Positions 42,822 to 51,354 of a stretch of 64,000 nucleotides of DNA are shown here, in pieces. Origin of the DNA: DATIXJ01 sp963714795 (GTDB lineage Bacteria; Bacteroidota; Ignavibacteria; UBA10030; SZUA-254); the NCBI GenBank assembly GCA_963714795.1, contig CAVQPS010000008.1, positions 310,001-374,000 on the forward strand, given 5' to 3'. The notes beneath the pieces are model-generated. The model did not search any database and was not told where the DNA came from. It saw nothing but the letters and a program-made list of their open reading frames with translations. The translations under genes and the position numbers were made by a program. How positions within the stretch are numbered: the first letter of the stretch is position 1; each line of letters begins with the position of its first letter.

Positions 42822-44226
42822 TTATTGCCGAACGGATTTCGATCCTTCCGGCAATCCAAAAAATTATTGATACGGCAAGCCCGGGATACATCGGCTCAAT
42901 TCCAAAAAGATATTCTCCCTGATGACCGTTTGTCAATCCTGTGAGAAGCCATCCAAGCGAGGTCAGCCAACCGAAGAGCATTGCAGAAAATGCAAATCGT
43001 GCTGAAATCTTCAATCGGTCGAAATAGCTTGCCATCAACGGGACGAGCAATCCGGGAATGATCACCGTTCCGATCGTGTACCAAAGATTAATGACGCTGG
43101 GAATCAGAAGCGCGAGAATAATCGAAAGGATAAATGAAACGATGACTCCTATTTGTGTCACGAACGTGGATGGATGCTGTGCAATCATTCCGGATTTCGT
43201 TCGAAGTTGCAGAAAAAAATCTCTTCCGAGCGTTTGTCCTGAAACAAATGCGAGTGAGTTGAGTGTCGACATGATCGGTGCGAGCATGCCGACGTAAAAT
43301 ATTCCTTTTGCAACGGGGGGCAAAACGGCTTCCGCCAGCATCGGGTACGACATCATCGGTTGATCCAGATTCGGGAGAGCCGCACGTGCATATAAGCCAG
43401 CCATTGTCGTTATAAAATCAAAAACAAACCAAAAAATAATCGAAAGAAGAATTCCCTTTTGAGCCACAGATCCGTCCTTGGCGGCATAACACCGCTGATG
43501 AAATGAGGGATCGACCAGCGTCCACAGCGCGATAAAAAACCAAATCAAAATATACTGAAAAGAATTTCCGCCATTCCATGTCAGATGTGCCGGCGGAAGG
43601 TGTGTGGCGAGAAAATTCAAACCGCCAAATGATTGTATGCAGAATGGAATGATGATGACAAACCCAAGAAACATCAGAAAAAATTCCAGAATGTTGGTTG
43701 CGACATCCGACCGGAATCCGCCGAAGTTGATATATGAAATCGCAGTGATTGCAGTAACAATGAGACAGGTGAGCATATTCCATCCGAATATCAATTGCAG
43801 CAATACGCTGAACATAAGGATATACGGCGCGGGGGTCATCAAAATAAAAGTCAGAAAAGAACCGAGCAGAGCGGTTTTTCTGTCATAAGAGGCGGCGAGT
43901 TTATCCGGGATGGAAAAAAGATTGGTTGCGCGGACTTTTTTTGCAAGAAAAAATGCGAAGACTGCCGCAAAAATATAGTATGGAAGTCCTTGTGTGACCC
44001 AATTGGAAATTCCGAAACGGTATGAATATTCCCCGACTCCCAGCACGCCGCCATACCAGGTCGAAACGAGCGTCATGACAAAAATCGGCAGTGTCAGGGA
44101 ACGCCCTGCAAGCAGGAAATCCACTTCGGTCGTCTCTGTTTTTCGTGCCGCACGGAATCCGATAAAGACGATGGCCGCAAAATATGTCACAATGATCAGA
44201 ATATCAACGACGGCAAGATGAATCAT
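42802..44226 (-). CDS. Sodium:solute symporter, predicted thiamine (precursor) transporter
   Basis: A 474-residue SSF-family protein with about 13 helices. Family marks: the early GRSLTLPIFVMTLVSTWYGG and the loop LWTLVDPSFHQRCYAAKD. It is the last gene of a transcript that begins with a TPP riboswitch and encodes a TonB-dependent receptor and thiamine pyrophosphokinase; its ATG overlaps the kinase stop (ATGA). In Bacteroidetes this slot is usually taken by PnuT. Comparative-genomic work on thiamine regulons has predicted an SSF-type transporter (ThiV) in other organisms, so uptake of thiamine or its pyrimidine is the natural prediction. It is not proof. An in-frame extension to 44403 runs inside the kinase gene and is rejected. 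Confidence 0.82.
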   Translation of the reverse strand: MIHLAVVDILIIVTYFAAIVFIGFRAARKTETTEVDFLLAGRSLTLPIFVMTLVSTWYGGVLGVGEYSYRFGISNWVTQGLPYYIFAAVFAFFLAKKVRATNLFSIPDKLAASYDRKTALLGSFLTFILMTPAPYILMFSVLLQLIFGWNMLTCLIVTAITAISYINFGGFRSDVATNILEFFLMFLGFVIIIPFCIQSFGGLNFLATHLPPAHLTWNGGNSFQYILIWFFIALWTLVDPSFHQRCYAAKDGSVAQKGILLSIIFWFVFDFITTMAGLYARAALPNLDQPMMSYPMLAEAVLPPVAKGIFYVGMLAPIMSTLNSLAFVSGQTLGRDFFLQLRTKSGMIAQHPSTFVTQIGVIVSFILSIILALLIPSVINLWYTIGTVIIPGLLVPLMASYFDRLKISARFAFSAMLFGWLTSLGWLLTGLTNGHQGEYLFGIEPMYPGLAVSIIFWIAGRIEIRSAIIKQVPL

Positions 44227-44882
44227 GGACGTTTTCGATGTCCATCGTCGTGATAAAATCGGTAGAGAAGAAGTGTCCCTTTTTTTACCGTGATAGTGAC
44301 GGAGCGTCCCGTTGCTTCGTTGCTGATGCCTTCGCGAACGCCAAGTTCGAGTGTTTCGGCGTGCAGCGGATACAGTAAATGTTGTGTTGTGATTCCCGTG
44401 CATCGTTCCAATGGGATCAAAGAAATCTTTTCTCCCGTGATTGTTGTCATGGTTAAAGATTTCAGGATACGTGTTGTTTCTCCGACCGAATCAAGAAAAC
44501 GGATATGTATTTTTGTTCCGAATTTCTTAAAACATCCGAGACTTCCCGTTGTATGATCGATTCTATCGCCGAATGCCCCAACAATATCGGCAGAAGAAAA
44601 ATGATGTTTAATGCAATATTCCAATGCTTTCTCTAAATCGGTATTTTCCTGATCGTCGATTTTTTCCTGAACGACCGATTTGAAATATTTTCGCGTCGAA
44701 GCGTACAGCGAATCAAAATCACCGAGAATAATATCCGGTGTAATGCCGAGTCGGCGGGCATGATTGGCGCCGCCATCGGCACAAACGATATAATCCGCGT
44801 TGCGTGCGGCCAACCGGATTCGATCGGCGGATGGCAAAGTTCCGTTGGCGATAATGAGGGCGTGTTTGTTTTTTTTATTCAT
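44223..44882 (-). CDS. Thiamine pyrophosphokinase
   Basis: A 219-residue enzyme that converts thiamine plus ATP to thiamine diphosphate. Motifs: VCADGGANHARRLG, PDIILGDFDSL, and DQENTDLEKAL, followed by FGDRIDHTTG. These match the catalytic TPK domain; the C-terminal half (ISLIPLERCTGITTQ, SNEATGRSVTI) is the thiamine-binding beta-sandwich. It sits between the TonB-dependent receptor and the symporter in the riboswitch-controlled operon, so the cell takes thiamine up and phosphorylates it. Confidence 0.93.
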   Translation of the reverse strand: MNKKNKHALIIANGTLPSADRIRLAARNADYIVCADGGANHARRLGITPDIILGDFDSLYASTRKYFKSVVQEKIDDQENTDLEKALEYCIKHHFSSADIVGAFGDRIDHTTGSLGCFKKFGTKIHIRFLDSVGETTRILKSLTMTTITGEKISLIPLERCTGITTQHLLYPLHAETLELGVREGISNEATGRSVTITVKKGTLLLYRFYHDDGHRKRP

Positions 44883-44897
44883 GGAAGTCGACCGGTT

Positions 44898-47159
44898 TTA
44901 TAAATTTGCTGTAATTCCGATAAGATAGTTTCGTTCCGCCGCGGGATAAAATGCATTGCCATCGCCATTCGCGAAATATAACCGGTCGAACAGATTGCGT
45001 ACTTCACAGCGAAGAGTGAAATCAGAATCGAAGACACGCGGTAACCGATACAACAATTCCATGTTGAAGACGGTATACGCATCATTTTTATTCGCTTCAT
45101 TCTTAAAATTGTCCGTATAAAAGGCGCCGACATATTTCGCGATGAGCGAGCCGGTAAAGGCATCATCATGATATGTCAGACGCATATTGGCGAGAAAATC
45201 GGGAAAACCGGCAACCGGGTTACCGTCGAGTGAAACGATGGAATCGCCGTTCGCTGCAGAATAATGAATTAGCTGATTGTGGGACAATGTGAAGTTGCCG
45301 CTGATTGTCCACGCACTGTTCATGGCAGCGATGCCGTCAAATTCAAATCCGATGTGTCGCGTTCTCGGTGCATTTCCCGTTACCGGCTGACCGAAAATAT
45401 CCAACTGCCCGTTATCGACAAGCTCGTCCGTGAATTCCATCCAGTACACATCGGCAGAGAAATGAACGGAAGATGTCGTGTAGGAAGTGCCGAGTTCAAA
45501 ATCGAGCAGTCGTTCCGGTTTCGCAAGCGGCTGGGTGAAATCATAACGCACTTTTCCACCGGTAGTATCGGTAACGACGAATTGCGGCGTAGCACCGAAG
45601 TACGCGGATTCCGCAGGGTATAAATTAAGGAGGGTCGGTTCGTGTGAAGTATATGCGACGGAAACGTAGCCGTTCCAGTCATCATTGATATTGTCATTGA
45701 TGCCGATCCGCGGGTTCAAAAAATAATACGGTATGATGAATGTGTTATCGAGATATTTTTCATTGGTGAGACCATAACGGTTGTAGGCGAATTGAAGATC
45801 AGTCATGAGAGTGAGATCGCCGTTCAGATGATATAATTCATGACCGTACAATGAAACAATATCTTTTGATCCGTTGTATGAATAAAATTCATAATCGGGA
45901 TCGAAATTCGGCGGAAGGTTTTCGGCATACGAAATTTTACCCCAATGAATCGAACGGTGAAAACGCATTTCAGCGCCGAGCGTCAACGTGCCATCTTCGT
46001 GATCGATATCGACATGCGGTAACCAGCCCCACTGTGTATTTCCGACGAATGCACGAACGAGCGTGTTTGCCGGATTTTGGTTTGTGGGGATGCCGTATGC
46101 ATATCCCAATCGAAGCATCGATGTATCCGCCCAGGAGGCATCGTAATCGTAATAGCCGGCGCCCGTATAATAAAATAATGTATTGGATACGGTGAGTTTC
46201 GGCGACGGTTTCCATTCGTTGATAATTTCGTAATGAGGTTGAGCGAAACTTTCCGATTCCTGCGTTCGTCGTTGGACCTGATAGGTATACTGTGTCCCGG
46301 TGGAATCGATTCCCCAATCGGATAGATTTTGCCGGCGAAGGGCTAAGTTACCGTTCACAAATTTTGGAAGTCCGTTATACGATAATCCATCCGTGAGCGG
46401 TCCGCCGAAAATATGAATGCGGGTGGTGACATTCTCGTCGAATCGCACGGCGCCGAGAAAATAGGAATTTAATTCTACCCAGGAATTTATCCGGTAACCC
46501 TGACTCTCGATTTGCGATAATTTTCCGTACAGCATATAGTGTTTATCGATGAGACCGGAATTGATGGTCGCGGAAAACTTTTTCGTGTTCAGCGGAAGCG
46601 AATTACTGCTGTCGCCGAACTCCTGAAATCCGAGATCCGTTTCGAGCGTCACGCCCGGTTTCCGCGCAAAAGGATTCGTTACGAGATTGATCGATCCGCC
46701 GATTGCCGGCGGTCCGTAAAAGTCACTTCCGGCGCCGCGTTGTATTTGAATATTCTCGGTGCTTGCCATGAGGTCGGGAAAATCGATCCAGTAAACGTCA
46801 TGATCTTCCGGATCGTTCTGCGGCACGCCGTTGATCATCACGGAAAGCCGCCGCTGATCGAACCCGCGCAGGTTGATGTAATTATAACCGATGCCGTTCC
46901 CGTTTTCCGAGTATGTCGTCATCGACGGAAGCTCCGAAAGCAATACCGGCACATCCTGATTGGAATAGCGGTCCAGGATTTGTTTGGATGAAAGATTGGT
47001 AAACGTAACCGGCGTCAGACGTTCTTTCGCTTCCGTCGGCATCACGATGACCGGTGCAAGATAATACGTCGTATCGTGAATTGCCGGAGTTGTTTCCTGT
47101 GCATGAAGCATTTGTGCGGCGAGGAACATCAGGATGATGTACGTGATGCAGAGTTTCAT
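44898..47159 (-). CDS. TonB-dependent outer-membrane receptor, predicted thiamine uptake
   Basis: A 753-residue protein with signal peptide (YIILMFLAAQMLHAQ), a plug domain (SSKQILDRYSNQDVPVLLSELP, then GIGYNYINLRGFDQRRLSVMING and VPQNDPEDHD; ends in GSINLVTN) and a 22-strand-type barrel finishing with NLFDRLYFAN and LIGITANL. The plug lacks the carboxypeptidase-like extension of SusC. Control by the TPP riboswitch and linkage to thiamine pyrophosphokinase identify it as a thiamine-type receptor (OMthi). AGGTGG precedes ATG 47159. Confidence 0.9.
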   Translation of the reverse strand: MKLCITYIILMFLAAQMLHAQETTPAIHDTTYYLAPVIVMPTEAKERLTPVTFTNLSSKQILDRYSNQDVPVLLSELPSMTTYSENGNGIGYNYINLRGFDQRRLSVMINGVPQNDPEDHDVYWIDFPDLMASTENIQIQRGAGSDFYGPPAIGGSINLVTNPFARKPGVTLETDLGFQEFGDSSNSLPLNTKKFSATINSGLIDKHYMLYGKLSQIESQGYRINSWVELNSYFLGAVRFDENVTTRIHIFGGPLTDGLSYNGLPKFVNGNLALRRQNLSDWGIDSTGTQYTYQVQRRTQESESFAQPHYEIINEWKPSPKLTVSNTLFYYTGAGYYDYDASWADTSMLRLGYAYGIPTNQNPANTLVRAFVGNTQWGWLPHVDIDHEDGTLTLGAEMRFHRSIHWGKISYAENLPPNFDPDYEFYSYNGSKDIVSLYGHELYHLNGDLTLMTDLQFAYNRYGLTNEKYLDNTFIIPYYFLNPRIGINDNINDDWNGYVSVAYTSHEPTLLNLYPAESAYFGATPQFVVTDTTGGKVRYDFTQPLAKPERLLDFELGTSYTTSSVHFSADVYWMEFTDELVDNGQLDIFGQPVTGNAPRTRHIGFEFDGIAAMNSAWTISGNFTLSHNQLIHYSAANGDSIVSLDGNPVAGFPDFLANMRLTYHDDAFTGSLIAKYVGAFYTDNFKNEANKNDAYTVFNMELLYRLPRVFDSDFTLRCEVRNLFDRLYFANGDGNAFYPAAERNYLIGITANL

Positions 47160-47170
47160 AAATCCACCTC

Positions 47171-47227
47171 AAAAAATGAGAATGCCGTTTTCCTGATTCA
47201 TGGACTGAAAATTCAGAAAAACGGCAC
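47171..47227 (-). terminator. Terminator hairpin of the TPP riboswitch
   Basis: On the minus strand GTGCCGTTTTTCTGA pairs with TCAGGAAAACGGCA, followed by TTCTCATTTTTT. It lies between the aptamer and the receptor gene, consistent with transcriptional shut-off when TPP is bound. Confidence 0.7.
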
Positions 47228-47241
47228 TCGCAAAACTCTGT

Positions 47242-47335
47242 CCCGTTTTCCTACGCTGGTATAGTCCAGATCAGGTTCATAGGGTTTTCTCTCAGTCTCG
47301 TTCGATAATAATCGAATGAGGCACCCCTAACGGTT
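47242..47335 (-). ncRNA. TPP (THI-box) riboswitch
   Basis: The minus strand carries the conserved THI-box elements in order: GGGGTGCC (P2 arm), a short variable stem of CATTCGATT and AATCGAATG type, CTGAGA, AACCC, then GAACCTGATCTGG, TATACCAGCGTAGG. These are the pyrimidine- and pyrophosphate-binding arms of the thiamine-diphosphate aptamer. A promoter lies 8 bp upstream and a terminator hairpin follows. It should repress the receptor / TPK / symporter operon when thiamine diphosphate is plentiful. Confidence 0.95.
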
Positions 47336-47342
47336 ATGAATG

Positions 47343-47371
47343 AATATACAGTATGGCTGGACAGAAAGCAA
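47343..47371 (-). promoter_or_regulatory. Predicted promoter of the thiamine operon
   Basis: Minus strand TTGCTT (47371-47366), 17-bp spacer, TATATT (47348-47343). It is placed right before the riboswitch aptamer, as expected. Confidence 0.65.
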
Positions 47372-47414
47372 ATTACGGGAAGATAATCTTGATTTCCCTG
47401 AAATGCCAAGATGT

Positions 47415-49154
47415 TTATTTTTCTTGAAGATAAGAAATGAATTTTGATTGCCGGAGGGAATCCGCGGAATCATGGTTGATATCGAAATAAAACGATTTAA
47501 AGTATGCGTAATCGGATTCAATTCTTGTTCTTGGCAGCGTATCCATGGTTGGAATATATGAATCGAGATATTCCGGGATGTGGACAAATTTTACCTCCGG
47601 ATATTTCGCAAGCGCGGACATAATTGTATCGTTATAGACGATGATGCGGCCGAGCCTATTTCCGAAAAGAATAGCGTTCAGAATTTGCTGTCCGGGCGGC
47701 GGCGGTCCTAATGGCCCCATATAAAAATTTATTCGGCGTTTGATGAGATAATCGGTTGTCGGAATTTTTTCATGCCCGGGCCGACCGCGTGTCGTGATTG
47801 CCTGATGGGCAACAGCTGTATCGGTGAGACCGCCGCTCGATTCAATGGCATAGAAAGGATCGGCGTAATACATCAACTGTAGTTGTCCCGCCCAGAACGA
47901 AACGCGTACCGGCAGTTCGTCGAAATATTTTCTCAAGATTGCTCCATCGGTTTGCGCTTGCTGTAAACCATCCATGGTAAAATACCGCGACTCGTCGGCG
48001 ACATATCCCACGAACTTGTCGTTTCCGTATTGATCGTACCGGAGTATGGTGGCCAGAATAACGAGTACGTACAAGGCGAGAGTGAAATATTTCGTTGTCA
48101 TTTTGTTTATCAGGAGCTCAATCGTAAAAAACATCATCGGTGTTGTAGCAATAAAAAATCTGGCAAACATGAAATCCCCGCCGATGCGGATGGTGAATGC
48201 AGTATACGCCGCGATGCATAAAAGGCCAAGCATGATTGGATGGGAAGAGGTCGGACAATTTCTTATCCCATCGATCGATGATCGCAGAGCAGAAAGATTG
48301 ACGATTTTTTTCCGCCTCTGCCAGAGAATAATCCCTCCAAGGATCGGAATGGCAGCAAAGACGTAATATGTTTTGAAATAGAGAAGTGCGTAGGCAATTC
48401 CCTGGCTGTAATAGGGAAGGTCGATCGATTTCGCGTAAAATGTATTCGGGAAGAAAAATCCGTAGTACCAATACCGGATCATCCAGTACGGAAGAAAAAT
48501 GATGAGCGACGGCAGGAACAGCCAGATCAGGGATTTTAGCAACGGTTTTCGGGTCAGGATAATATAGAAAGCCGCTGCGGCGAGAAAAATAATTCCATCC
48601 GGGCGCGTCATCATTGCAAGAACGAACACCGCTCCGGTTGCAATCAATTGCCGGCGACCGGTTCCGAGAAGAAGCAACGCAAAAGCGGCCGTGATCAAAA
48701 ACGTGAACATCGATGTTTCCATGCCGCTGGTCGCATGAGCATTGAATTCCCGATGGAGGCTAAGCGCAATCGTCGTAAGAGGAATGAATGCAAGTTGTGT
48801 TTTGCCGGCGTCTTTGAATTTCCAACTCATCAAGCCGTACGTTGCCAGCGTTGCAATATAAAAAATGATGCCAAGGTTGGTCGATAATGACACGGGATCG
48901 AATCCAAGCTTCATTCCCAGGGCGATGATCATTGTCCAGAGGAAATTGGTGAATCCTTCGACACGCTCGCCCGCGTTATAGACGAGGCCAAGACCATTGA
49001 CAAAATTTCGCGCGTATCGGAACGAGACGAAGCAGTCGTCATTAATATACCATAACGATACGGCATATTGAATGCCATAGACGATAGCAAGAACGACGAG
49101 CGTCCAGTAAAGATATTTCTTTTTTGAGGAAGAATTCTTCGTTTCAGATATCAT
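47415..49154 (-). CDS. GT-C-type glycosyltransferase-like membrane protein
   Basis: A 579-residue protein with about 10 membrane helices. The first loop after helix 1 carries INDDCFVSFRYARNFVNG (the double Asp is the usual GT-C donor site) and GLVYNAGERVEGFTNFLWT, a pattern found in ArnT/AftB-like polyprenyl-phosphate-sugar transferases. The C-terminal part is periplasmic. Substrate is unknown. The start is uncertain: ATG 49154 gives the shorter, conserved-looking protein, ATG 49229 adds 25 residues; neither has a clear ribosome site. It diverges from tsaD. Confidence 0.75.
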   Translation of the reverse strand: MISETKNSSSKKKYLYWTLVVLAIVYGIQYAVSLWYINDDCFVSFRYARNFVNGLGLVYNAGERVEGFTNFLWTMIIALGMKLGFDPVSLSTNLGIIFYIATLATYGLMSWKFKDAGKTQLAFIPLTTIALSLHREFNAHATSGMETSMFTFLITAAFALLLLGTGRRQLIATGAVFVLAMMTRPDGIIFLAAAAFYIILTRKPLLKSLIWLFLPSLIIFLPYWMIRYWYYGFFFPNTFYAKSIDLPYYSQGIAYALLYFKTYYVFAAIPILGGIILWQRRKKIVNLSALRSSIDGIRNCPTSSHPIMLGLLCIAAYTAFTIRIGGDFMFARFFIATTPMMFFTIELLINKMTTKYFTLALYVLVILATILRYDQYGNDKFVGYVADESRYFTMDGLQQAQTDGAILRKYFDELPVRVSFWAGQLQLMYYADPFYAIESSGGLTDTAVAHQAITTRGRPGHEKIPTTDYLIKRRINFYMGPLGPPPPGQQILNAILFGNRLGRIIVYNDTIMSALAKYPEVKFVHIPEYLDSYIPTMDTLPRTRIESDYAYFKSFYFDINHDSADSLRQSKFISYLQEK

Positions 49155-49279
49155 GATTCGCAAAGGCGTTGAGACTATGCATCGGCTGTTTCCATAAATT
49201 ACTTTTTTCCCTGACGAAATCCAATCCATGACAAAAAAAAGTTGAAAATCAACGGGAGTTTTTGCTTATTGTTGTCATT

Positions 49280-50296
49280 ATGAATATTCTCGGCATTGAA
49301 ACATCGTGCGATGAGACATCTGCTTCCGTTCTTGTTGACGGCGTGATTCGGTCAAATATTGTCTCCTCGCAGTTTGTTCATAAAAAATACGGCGGAGTTG
49401 TCCCCGAACTGGCATCACGGGCGCACCAGCAATTGATTGTTCCGGTTGTGCATGAAGCTCTCCAGACAGCGGGAGTGCATCATCATCAACTTCATGGCAT
49501 TGCCGTGACGTACGGACCCGGTCTCATGGGCGCGTTAATGGTCGGCTTGAATTTTGCTAAAGCTTTCTCATACGGTTTGAAAATTCCGTTTATCGGTGTA
49601 AACCATATGGAAGCACATATCTATTCAAATTTTATTGGTGATCCAAAACCGGATTATCCGTTTCTCTGCTTGATTGTTTCCGGCGGCCATACACAGCTTG
49701 CAATCATGAAGGCGCCGTTCGAGAAAGAACTGCTGGGTGAAACGCTCGACGATGCGGCGGGAGAAGCGTTCGATAAGGTATCGAAAATGCTCGACTTGGG
49801 CTTTCCCGGCGGTCCGATCATTGATAAACTCGCTTCAAAAGGAAATCCCCATTTTATCGAATTCCCCCGTTCCTTTCTTGATGGAAATAATTTCAATTTC
49901 AGTTTCAGCGGTGTGAAGACGGCAGTGCTGTATTGGCTCAGAGATCATACAAACAGTGTGAACGGTCATCGTTCACTCGATGAACACACCAGGGCGGATA
50001 TCTGTGCGAGTTTTCAGGCTGCTGTCATCGATGTGCTTGTTGAAAAAACAATCCGTGCCGCGCGCCAATTCGGCGTTCGGGATATTGCCGTCGCCGGCGG
50101 GGTGTCTGCAAATTCCGAATTGCGAAAACGGATGCAGGAAGAGTGCCGGCGGGAAGAATGCCGGTTGTTTATTCCGGCATTCGAATATTGTACTGATAAC
50201 GCGGCAATGATCGCGATGGTCGGTTGGATGAAACTTCAGCGGGGAATGCGATCATCGTATGATCTTACTGCCGTACCGAATCTTGCATTCACATGA
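49280..50296 (+). CDS. tsaD: tRNA N6-threonylcarbamoyladenosine transferase TsaD
   Basis: A 338-residue ASKHA-fold protein. GIETSCDETS at residues 5-14 is the phosphate loop, and the metal ligands His109 and His113 lie in NHMEAHIYS. Further marks are GPGLMGALMVG and AVAGGVSANSELR. TsaD puts threonylcarbamoyl on A37 of tRNAs reading ANN codons, with TsaB/TsaE/TsaC partners not in this window. ATG 49280 is preferred over a TTG at 49262. The stop overlaps the mltG start (ATGA). Confidence 0.95.
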   Translation: MNILGIETSCDETSASVLVDGVIRSNIVSSQFVHKKYGGVVPELASRAHQQLIVPVVHEALQTAGVHHHQLHGIAVTYGPGLMGALMVGLNFAKAFSYGLKIPFIGVNHMEAHIYSNFIGDPKPDYPFLCLIVSGGHTQLAIMKAPFEKELLGETLDDAAGEAFDKVSKMLDLGFPGGPIIDKLASKGNPHFIEFPRSFLDGNNFNFSFSGVKTAVLYWLRDHTNSVNGHRSLDEHTRADICASFQAAVIDVLVEKTIRAARQFGVRDIAVAGGVSANSELRKRMQEECRREECRLFIPAFEYCTDNAAMIAMVGWMKLQRGMRSSYDLTAVPNLAFT

Positions 50297-51309
50297 AACG
50301 ACGTATACTCGCTGTTATCCTTTTTCTTCTTGGGATTGCATTCATTCTGACGTACCAAATATTTTGGGCGTCGAACACATTCGAGGGTGACCGGTTTATC
50401 ATTGTTTCAAAAGGAGAAAATTTCCAGCAGGTGCTCGATTCACTCGATCATGCCGGCATCATTCGCAGTAAAAAGTTAGCTGATCTTGCCGGAAGAATTT
50501 CAGGATATACGACCAAAATGCAGATCGGAAAATATCGCTTCAAAAGCGGTATGTCCAATTTTGACATCTTGAAAGATATCCGTTTCGGCAGTACCGTTGA
50601 ATTGATTATCGTTTCGATTCCCGAAGGATTGCGTCCCGAGCGGCAAGCTCATCTGCTCGCGAAAAATCTCGGAATCGATTCCGTCCGGTTTATGACACTG
50701 GTGCATGACACGTCGTTTATTCATCAATTGGGAATCGAGAGTAATTCGTTGATCGGGTATTTGACGCCGATGACGTACAAATTTTATTGGCAATCGGATG
50801 AATCGGACATTATCAAGGAGCTTGTGAAGCAGTTTACGATCATGTTCGATAGCTCGATGCGGGCAACGATGAACGTCAAAAGACTTTCGATGAACGAAGT
50901 ATTGACGGTGGCATCGATCGTTGAAATGGAAACGTCCATCGATTCCGAACGTGCGGTCATTGCAGGCGTCTATTACAATCGATTACAAAAAGGTATGCGG
51001 CTGCAAGCCGATCCGACGGTTGAATTTATTCTTGGTGGCGGAGCGAGACGGCTGGCACTCAGCGACCTGGACCGCGAATCTCCGTATAACACCTATCGTC
51101 ATGACGGTCTTCCCCCGGGTCCGATTAACAGCCCGGGAAAAGCATCAATTCTCGCCGCTTTACATCCCGCCCGTCATAAATTCTTTTTCTTTGTTGCGAC
51201 AGGATTGGGTGGACATCGATTTTCTAAAACGTTCTCGGAACACCTGCATGCCATTCAAAAGTTTCATCGCGTTCGTGAATTCCGCCAGGATATAAAAGAA
51301 TTATATTAA
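50293..51309 (+). CDS. mltG: Endolytic transglycosylase MltG
   Basis: A 338-residue inner-membrane lytic transglycosylase (YceG family): one N-terminal helix (residues 5-22), a LysM-like segment, and the catalytic domain with VASIVEMETSIDSERAVIAGV, in which the Glu after IVE is the expected active residue, followed by NRLQKGMRLQADPTVEF and the C-terminal PGPINSPGKASILAALHP. It terminates nascent peptidoglycan strands. Translationally coupled to tsaD by an ATGA overlap. Confidence 0.93.
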   Translation: MKRRILAVILFLLGIAFILTYQIFWASNTFEGDRFIIVSKGENFQQVLDSLDHAGIIRSKKLADLAGRISGYTTKMQIGKYRFKSGMSNFDILKDIRFGSTVELIIVSIPEGLRPERQAHLLAKNLGIDSVRFMTLVHDTSFIHQLGIESNSLIGYLTPMTYKFYWQSDESDIIKELVKQFTIMFDSSMRATMNVKRLSMNEVLTVASIVEMETSIDSERAVIAGVYYNRLQKGMRLQADPTVEFILGGGARRLALSDLDRESPYNTYRHDGLPPGPINSPGKASILAALHPARHKFFFFVATGLGGHRFSKTFSEHLHAIQKFHRVREFRQDIKELY

Positions 51310-51354
51310 TGCTAAAATGATTATATTGTTTCGGTTGTTGAACTTGGATCCGGC

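Noticed and set aside
44226..44403. 59-codon N-terminal extension of the symporter
   Set aside because: It lies inside the thiamine pyrophosphokinase gene in another frame; the ATGA overlap start at 44226 is natural and starts at the first membrane helix.
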